Shown here in pieces: positions 57,146-64,000 of a stretch of 64,000 nt of DNA. The DNA comes from Agapetus fuscipes. Lineage: Eukaryota > Arthropoda > Insecta > Trichoptera > Glossosomatidae. The notes under the pieces were generated by a model, which searched no databases, was not told the origin of the DNA, and saw only the letters and a list, made by a program, of their open reading frames with translations. How positions within the stretch are numbered: position 1 is the first letter of the stretch; each line of letters begins with the position of its first letter. The stretch lies in the NCBI GenBank assembly GCA_951799405.1, contig OX637350.1, positions 8,107,852 through 8,171,851 on the forward strand, given 5' to 3'. The translations under genes and the position numbers were made by a program.

Positions 57146-58649
57146 CATACGTTAATATGGGAAACCATCGAAACACGCCATTCATTCCTTTTATATTGAT
57201 CGATGATGTTATGTAAGGTTACATAAATATGGTTCAACGAAGCGCTTTATGTTGTAAGTATTGCGTCACTCCTCTTGCAGTTCAATTACTGGTGACATTG
57301 CATTATCTGGGTCTTTCATAACGGCTCGCAGCGTCTGCAATCTCATTGGATTCCTATCGAGGATAATATAATGACTAGGCAGCGCTTCGTTCTGAGAATC
57401 TATCAAATTAAATTCAATGTCCAGCGACGTGAAATAAATAAACTATGGAATGATTCTTTCCTCCTTGTCATGCTATTACGTGCTGCAAAAAGGAATCTAC
57501 CCTGAGGTCTTTTTGCAAGTCTATAATGGAAATTCTAAGAAACGCCATCTCTATCATCAGTCTTCATTCATCTTAGCTAAAGAAGACGAATGAAGAAAAT
57601 TTAATATGTTCCGAAGTGATAGAACTATAGTTTGATATCGAGTGATAGAATTTTTGTGATGACCGTGACAATGATGGTCGTCAGTCTAGTGATTGATACT
57701 TCAAATTAACTTTCAATTGATAAATGGTGAACTATTGCGTGACAGGTTTTATAACGTTACTCATTATTTCATGAGGAGACAGCCAAAAAATGGGTACGAT
57801 AGTTTTCATACTTCAATACTGAATGATATCACTATTTTGATATTTTCATTCATCATTTTACTAACAATTTCACGAATGGAAAACAAGATTCTATGAATGA
57901 AACAGCAGCGTCTCACTTACCACACACCGAACATGTTTACAAGATATCAGTTTTCTTTAGAAGTGTAATTGTATAATGGTGCCAAACACAATTACTCGAG
58001 ATTTGCCATTCTACTGAAAATGTTTTGGGGAAAAGTTTATCAAAGGGTGGCGGGTCTGCACTTACCCCTGACGCCTCCCCCCTTCTGCCCCCACCCCCTG
58101 CCGCCATCCTCAGCTGTGAGTTACGGTCTGCGGTGTATTCATTAACACCCAGAGGTTTCTCTTGGAGAGCTTTCTTTGTAGCCAAAATGCTTATTGCCAA
58201 AGTAGAGACAAACAATCCATGCCGTATTGAATAATTTGTAACACTAAACTTTGAACAGATGTCTGGTTTACAACTTTTGCTCGTTACCATTAGCCACAAA
58301 AATTTCGTTCACTCGTTAATATTCAAAGTACTTACCTCACAAATTAGAATTTCACAGTTAAAACAAAAGTTTGCCTCTAAATTTTCTTCCCTCTCTCGAA
58401 TAAGATTTTTGTTGTTTTATAAAGTTTTGTACATAGTTGACTTGCGCAAAACGTTTCGGCCAAGAAAAGTAATATAAATTCAAATGAAGCAAATTTTCGC
58501 GAGCACAGAAAAATATTGATGGTAAATTTTATTGTGGGACCAAGCAAAGGTCAAGAGCCCTCGGGGACGGTCCCAGTTGTTCAATTTGCTTTAATTTCGA
58601 ATAAAAAACTTTTGTAATCAACGTTGAATTTTAAACAACGTATTTTTCT
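57146..58649. other. Unrecognised sequence, C-rich patch at 58060-58120
   Basis: No supported gene. The minus frame at 57937-58299 is low in complexity around the C-rich patch and has no domain. Confidence 0.4.
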
Positions 58650-58745
58650 CATTTTTTTGTTGTTTCAGAAGTGGGATTGTTCGCTTATCTATTTTGTCTG
58701 CTTGGAACAGTCCTCGGAGGCTCAGCACAAAGGCAAACAAAAAGT
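58650..58745 (+). other. Candidate splice acceptor with open frames
   Basis: A long T-rich tract ends in TTTCAG at 58668, followed by sequence open in all three frames. One reads VGLFAYLFCLLGTVLGGSAQ, which would look like a signal peptide. No good donor follows, so the exon reading is weak. Confidence 0.18.
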
Positions 58746-59780
58746 CACACAACTCTTTTTTTTTTGTACATTATTTCTCTTTGTATAATTAAGTGTGATA
58801 CACGAAACTCTTTGAGAGGCTCATTTTCCGTGAAAATCAGTTTACCTAATTAACTCACGTCCTGTGCGGGGCGGGTGTATGGGGGGGAGGGAATTACCTA
58901 CCTCCTACAGAAAGCTTACACATAATGAACTTTTCTTTGTTTGTGTGGAGTTGGTAAAATAGACAGAGTTGAGAATAAGAGGAAATAACGTCAGAAAACT
59001 TTGACGGTATTATTTATTTATATGAACACTCAAAAGGCACAATCAAACCTCATTTCTAAAATTAGTTAACATTATAAAATTCACATTTAATACTTGTATT
59101 AGTCCTGCCTTTTCTCTCAAGGATTTTCATACAAATATTTGGATAATTTATCTATGGTGCAAAATCGAAATATGATCTACATTTATCCATTTGCCAATAT
59201 CAGTTTGAACAATTTTTGTAAAAGTTACTTTTGTACTGCAAGTTAAAAAAAAAAGCAAGTCAATCCTGTGCCAATGAGATGGTAGTAGTAAATTGTAGCC
59301 GTTAGTGCCGGGATTTGTTACCGACTCTCTAGGTACTAATACCCTGGAAGAGCTAGTTCACGGTCTAGTCGTTGTGTACGGAACTATGTAGGGGACTGCA
59401 CTGATGGAAGTGCTCTGGTTAGTAGCTGGCCAACAGTTATACTGGACCATCAAGCAACCAACGCGAGACAAACTACCGAAAAAAATATATAAAGAGCAGC
59501 AATTGTTTTGAAACCCTGCTACCATGTTCCAAAACTATTGTGTTAATAATTGTTAAAAGGTATTTTTAACGTAAGCATAGCGACTTTATACTGAATGATA
59601 AGGACGCACTTATGTCAATCGTGTGAGTAGTTTTTAATCAGTTAAAAGTCACATATGCTCACGTTGAAAATACCGGGCCTTAATGTTTTTAATTTAAAAA
59701 TGGCATTTAATCGGTGTACGTCTTTGTAAATTACATTATATATCTCTTTTGATGAATGATTTAGCGTGTGCACATGCAAA
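58746..59780. other. Unrecognised sequence
   Basis: A GC-balanced patch at 59270-59470 has no long frame. G-runs occur near 58880-58890. Confidence 0.4.
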
Positions 59781-60090
59781 ACAACTAAGCTCCACACATA
59801 GTGTAATTTCTTGCCGTGTTCTCCCGAAGGGATCGCTTGTGGTGAGTGAAACTATTTATTTATAAAAGTAAGGGCCTTACGCCAACCACTTCAGTTGAAG
59901 TGTGGGTTCACCAGCTCCCCAGGGGGCTTGTACTCATTTATTGTGAAGGCCGAGTAAGGTCTGCCGGTATTTTATTTTGGGTTTGAAATAAACACCAAAA
60001 CGGGAAATCGTTCTGACACCCTCGGTAGAATTCTAACCCGGGCTCTCAGAGTGGAATGAAAGCACTCTACCAACTGAGCTATTGACCGGG
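59781..60090 (-). mobile_element. SINE-A, full length but diverged
   Basis: Body and head are in the same order as 37477-37804: ACAACTAAGCTCCACACATA, CTCCCGAAGGGATCGC, CCACTTCAGTTGAAGTG, CAGCTCCCCAGGGGGCTTG, then the head complement CTACCAACTGAGCTATTGAC. The B box is mutated (TTCTAACCCGGG), so its promoter is probably dead. Confidence 0.78.
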
Positions 60091-61300
60091 TTGTGTTTTA
60101 AAAATATGAAATGTACAAGAACAAAAAAATGTGTAATTATTTTCCAGCAATACTTTATCGTACCTTTTTGACTTATTTTCATTCGCGGCTAATATTTTAA
60201 CAATTACTAAAACAAACCTTAAATTATACTCCTACCGTCAAATAATTTTTCGTATGAAACTCGCAACGTACAACATATTTTTTTTATATCCCCGAATGAC
60301 TTCAAAATATGTCTCATTTAGGTAGTTGACCGCTTCGGGCAGAGTGCACGCTCCTGCCCTCTGAGGGAAAAGTTAGCCAGTGGCGGTCGCCCCACGGGTG
60401 CGCTTAGTCCCGGCCACCCCACTCTCAGCGACACCAGCGGCCGCGTCCAGCTTACACAATTATTGCCCGATGCTTTGTCGTGTACCTACTGCTCGTCGTT
60501 GTTTTTTGTTAAATCTTTTTCATGCGCCTCTGGTGAATTTAGAGGCTGGAAGTAAATTTGTACTGGATGCACGTTCCAGTTTTACCATTTTGGATGAAAG
60601 TCCACTGAAAATATTTTCTTGTTAATATAAATGCATGAAAAAAGTTGCTAAAATTGCTTTCAGGGTTTAAAATTTTTAATAGCTATCCTTTCAATGTGTC
60701 AGGATTTCTCGAATCTATTATAATATTTTATAGCTTATCCGTTACGTTTGACATTTCGTAGACCCATATTGTAGCAGTAGAATCAGCCTAAGATAACTAC
60801 AAATCTGCAAAACTTAAGTATTTATTTCCATTACCTCATAAAAAAAAACCTCTAACACATTTCAACCGGTAGTGATTTCAGACTCGTAATCAAAATATAG
60901 TGGCTTCGATTTCCAGAAAACAAAAGAATCAATTAATATACTCTTCTCTTGGTTGAAAAAATCATAAAAGTAAATACTTTACCAAAGACTGGTCAAGAAA
61001 GGCCCATCCAGCATCCAGCCTTATAGCAACTGTGTCTAGTTTAAGAATCAACTTTTATATGGCAACTACCAAGCTCGTAGACGATTCTTGATGTGTGATT
61101 CACACAAAAACAGCGCTTAGCAAAACAAATCATCTTGAAATTTCTTTGCTGTAAGTTTCGTATGAATTTGATACACCTCATTGTTATTTTTAAAACTTTT
61201 ATACACCTTGAAGTGTTCACCAACTTATCCATAGCATACAGTAAATGATTGCGTCTTATTTTTTATAGGTATTTAATTATAATAATAATAATTGTATTAC
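60091..61300. other. Unrecognised sequence, GC-rich patch at 60330-60450
   Basis: A minus-strand pyrimidine tract and CAG near 60358-60373 could be an acceptor, but no convincing exon follows. The plus frame at 60380-60625 has no recognisable domain. Confidence 0.35.
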
Positions 61301-61315
61301 TTTTATTGTCCCCAG

Positions 61316-61388
61316 GTGCCGTTGCGTTGCCATCTTCGCATGGGCGTGCCTGGCCTCGCACCAGGGCCCGCGGCCGCGCCTGACCTGC
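61316..61388 (+). other. Candidate host-gene exon
   Basis: A 73-bp, very GC-rich block lies between a strong acceptor (TTACTTTTATTGTCCCCAG ending at 61315) and a good donor (GTGAGA at 61389-61394), in AT-rich surroundings. In the frame with one leading base it encodes exactly 24 codons, CRCVAIFAWACLASHQGPRP followed by RLTC, without a stop. A second frame is also open. The segment AIFAWACLAS is hydrophobic and could be part of a signal or membrane segment. I do not recognise the protein. If real, this is an internal exon of a plus-strand host gene whose other exons lie outside or are not visible. Confidence 0.35.
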
Positions 61389-61828
61389 GTGAGAATCATA
61401 TGTAACCAGGTACGTGCACATGTCGGATAAATTAGGGCTCTTAGGGAAACTGCGCGCCACCCCTGAGAGGGTTCAACGAAGATTTATAACTAATGTTTCT
61501 TCCTGGAACCACTTAACAGGAATTTGCTCATTGAAACCGCGACCGTTCCACTCCGCACTAAATTACCCTTGTTTTTTTGCACCTTTCAGACGCACACGTA
61601 TAAAATTTCTATAGTATTTTTGTTCGAAAGGGCATTAAGGGCTGGAATAAGATTTTATTTTTATTATTGATAAAAAAATGTTTCAATTCATAACATGCAG
61701 AACTTTTAGAGATAGAATACCTAATGAGAAGATTTGTTTAAATATGAAATAACAACTGTGAGAGGTTTTTAGACCGAGAAAACGACTGTGGAAAATCCAA
61801 GATAAATAAACCTTGCTTCTCCTACCAC
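61389..61828. other. Unrecognised sequence
   Basis: No supported feature. Confidence 0.4.
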
Positions 61829-61920
61829 ATTTACTGGGGTGGCATCGGCAAAAGTGAACCAAGTGTTTACAGGTGGTTTACAGCATGGGGTCAGCCTCAA
61901 ACCCACCTATTAGTCAATAG
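61829..61920 (-). repeat. Rep-S head fragment, diverged
   Basis: Reverse copy: CTGGGGTGGCATCGGCAAAA, GTGAACCAAGTG, GGTCAGCCTCAAACCCACCT, TATTAGTCAA. Confidence 0.6.
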
Positions 61921-62058
61921 ACTACAAATGGTACTAAATGGTTCTTATGGTATTGTGTTAAAATATACATGTAGTTTTGTAAAAGAAAGGGCTTGGGGAA
62001 GATTTATTTTATCTTAATAATGTACTCGTAAAAACGAAACGCAAGGTCTTTCTTTTAC

Positions 62059-62146
62059 GATTTGGATTATTTTCTCGAGCGCTTTAGATGTTGTTCACTT
62101 GATAATGGAGTGATAACATCGAAAGCGCCCGAGGAAATAAATCAAG
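62059..62146. repeat. Short inverted repeat around TTGATAATGG
   Basis: Left arm TCTCGAGCGCTTTAGATGTT pairs with GATAACATCGAAAGCGCCCG-type sequence on the right, and outer GATTTGGATTATTTTC pairs with GAGGAAATAAATCAAG. A MITE-like hairpin core of unknown family. Confidence 0.55.
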
Positions 62147-63420
62147 TCGTTATAAAAAAACATTATTTTTTATTTGTACATTATTAATGTAGTTTTTTAT
62201 AACATTTAAAAAAAGATTTAAGAACACTAATCCAGATCCCGGCTCTATGCTAGCTTTATATTTCGTCCACGAGTACCACATAGTATGGCGTTGAAAGGCC
62301 CGCCGTTATCGAGGCCGCTAACGTTCACATTATTCAATAGAAGGGATTTCGTTAAATCTCACTTTGAAAATTTTAGCTTTGGTCAAAAGGGTTAAAGTGT
62401 TAAACACTCACGCTGAAAGTTGTTTATGTGAGCTGCGTGGATGAAAACAAGGCTCCAACAAACAAAAAGCTCTCCTTACCTTTTTGCGTTTTTTGTGAAA
62501 TGAAAATCCCTTCAATGATATTACATGTAACCTATGAACTTTATTTTCTTCGGATTTTGGGATATGATCTGGATGTTAATTTTACATAAATTGATTTTCA
62601 GTGTAGAAATAGTTAAATAAATAAGAATAGCAGCGATTTCTGTACGCGATCTCAATTGGTACAAAGTTTGAGTTCCATTCTGGACGGCTAGGGCTTGATC
62701 CCCACCAATCTAATCTAATCTAAGTTTAAGACCTAGATTAGATTAGGCACCAAGGATGTCAGAATTGATTTACCATTTCGGTGATTATTTTAAACCCGAA
62801 ATTAAAAGATCGGCGAAGTGAAATCATCCTTCATAAAAAATGAGTATCGGGCAGGGAAATCCCCACTTCAAAGTGAAGTGACTGGCTTAGGGTCAGCCAC
62901 ATGCCATATGCGACCACTTCGTAAGAAATTTTGCTATTTGTGCAGATTAGTTGCGTTGCTGTACACACCAGATAGCCAGCATGCATCATGCAGACCACCC
63001 TAACTATGGAAGGACTGCTGCTCTTCTACATCATGAAAGGGAGCGATTTTCGAACGAACTAATCGATTGGTTTTCATACTTTTCGTCTGGTTTACCTGTA
63101 AAAAAATTATGTATTGGCAAGTTCATTGTATAGAAAATTCATTCAAATAATAAGTTTACTTAATAAGATCGACTATAATGAAACGAGCAATAATCTAACT
63201 GCGAAACCCGCGCCAAGTATGGAATGTGTTATTCTTTAATTAACTCGGTGGAAAATTGCATTTTTCGCGCCCGCTGACTTGATTAAACTCCCCGGGCGTG
63301 TTATTTTTCTACCCCTCCTTCCCTCCCCCCTCCCCGCCTGGCGCGATATTTTCCGAGCGATGTGTTTTCACTCTGCATACCCGGCTGACGTTCTCCAATT
63401 TATCATCGAATACACTCCTG
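62147..63420. other. Unrecognised sequence, C-rich patch at 63295-63345
   Basis: Remains of opposed ATCTAATCTAA / TTAGATTAGA repeats at 62707-62745 recall rep-S tails. Nothing else supported. Confidence 0.4.
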
Positions 63421-63575
63421 CACCCCAAGTATAAAACTTAACGTTGAAATTCTCGAGTTGCACAAAAAATGTAGGCAAAATTAAACTCTCACTAAAGGCG
63501 CTGTTAAAGTTTTCTTGTATTTTTCTGTATACACTATACTTGAGTTTAAACGATTTTTTTTTTACTCGGGGTATT
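63421..63575. mobile_element. FB1 foldback MITE, full length
   Basis: Begins CACCCCAAGTATAAAACTTA and ends TTTACTCGGGGTATTG, with centre CTCTCACTAAAGGCGCTGTT. Confidence 0.76.
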
Positions 63576-64000
63576 GGACGGTCCCGCACCCTCATCCTAT
63601 CTGGCTAGACGTATCCAATCTATGGTTTTTGTGTGAACGTCAAATCTCGGGCTTTTAACCGGCTGCATATTTTTAAGTTTTTTCAGGAATACAAAAAGTC
63701 AAACGTGATTATAAAATAACGTAGTTACCACTTTCTTTTAAACTGAAAACTTACCGGTGGTTTTTGTTTACGTGTTGTTCTATTCTAATGAAGTCGGACG
63801 TTTTTTACACGGATGTTTAAAATTTGAGTTTTTCTCGGAAGACAAACGTTACACGACCAATGACCATGTAACTGAGGCCCTTATCAAACAATACCAAATT
63901 ATTAGTCAGCTTTGTCGTTGCAATCGGCGGTGTGACTTCAATTTTTTTTTTGGTGTTTTTAAATGTGCAGACCTTTGAAAGTTAGATAAGACTAATTTAC
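63576..64000. other. Unrecognised sequence at window end
   Basis: A 73-codon plus frame (63757-63978) has no recognisable domain. Another T-rich CAG acceptor-like string lies at about 63675-63686. Confidence 0.4.

Noticed and set aside
57937..58299. 120-codon minus frame
   Set aside because: The central part is G/A-rich low complexity (AAGGGGRRGEA) from the C-rich patch. No domain.

Overview
This window looks like nuclear DNA of an animal, most likely an insect. It is AT-rich and has no bacterial gene packing. The only long open frames encode reverse transcriptases of non-LTR retrotransposons (LINEs). Between them lie many short non-autonomous elements: inverted-repeat MITEs, tRNA-derived SINEs and retroposed fragments. 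The RTE-type reverse transcriptase tails (motifs such as MYGSEAWT, RWFGHVERM and GRGRPRKVW) recall sequences common in insect, especially lepidopteran, genomes. The insect call is fairly firm and the order is only a guess. No complete host gene is visible, so the window is best read as intergenic or deep intronic DNA. Three places look like splice signals or small exons: 17071-17190, 58650-58745 and, most exon-like, 61316-61388.

Working names for repeat families. FB1 is a foldback MITE of about 150 bp with ends CACCCCAAGTATAAAAC, at 14 sites. FB2 is a MITE of about 104 bp with ends GGTGTTATTCACA, 4 copies. Rep-S is a short retroposon of about 250 bp that starts TTCCTTGACTTATAGG and ends in a TTAGATTATAG-type tail, about 18 copies or fragments. 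SINE-A is about 320 bp with a tRNA-like head and a hairpin-rich body, 5 copies. SINE-B has a tRNA-like head and an A-rich end, 2 copies. RTE means fragments of one RTE-like LINE group, about 10 pieces.

Layout. 1-5.8 kb: RTE fragments, an R1-clade LINE fragment and SINE-B. 5.8-20.7 kb: mostly unrecognised AT-rich DNA with scattered FB1, rep-S and SINE-A copies, two AT-rich palindromes and LINE 3' ends. 20.7-21.1 kb: a 58-bp minisatellite. 23.4-23.6 kb: a palindrome bounded by poly(A) and poly(T). 26.5-28.1 kb: FB1 interrupted by rep-S and a hAT-like MITE, then a repeat block with an internal tandem array. 29.8-33.8 kb: the densest pile of nested elements. 38.16-41.56 kb: a hAT element with TIRs and an 8-bp target duplication, split by a 5'-truncated LINE whose ORF2 is open for 814 codons. 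44.6-49.6 kb: more RTE, FB2 and rep-S pieces. 51.1-51.4 kb: a MITE with almost identical 124-bp arms. 52-64 kb: sparse SINE-A, FB1 and rep-S copies in otherwise unrecognised DNA.

The genes do not form a pathway. The order of insertion can be read from which element interrupts which, and several target-site duplications survive. I found no CRISPR array, operon, phage, free-standing tRNA or rRNA gene.
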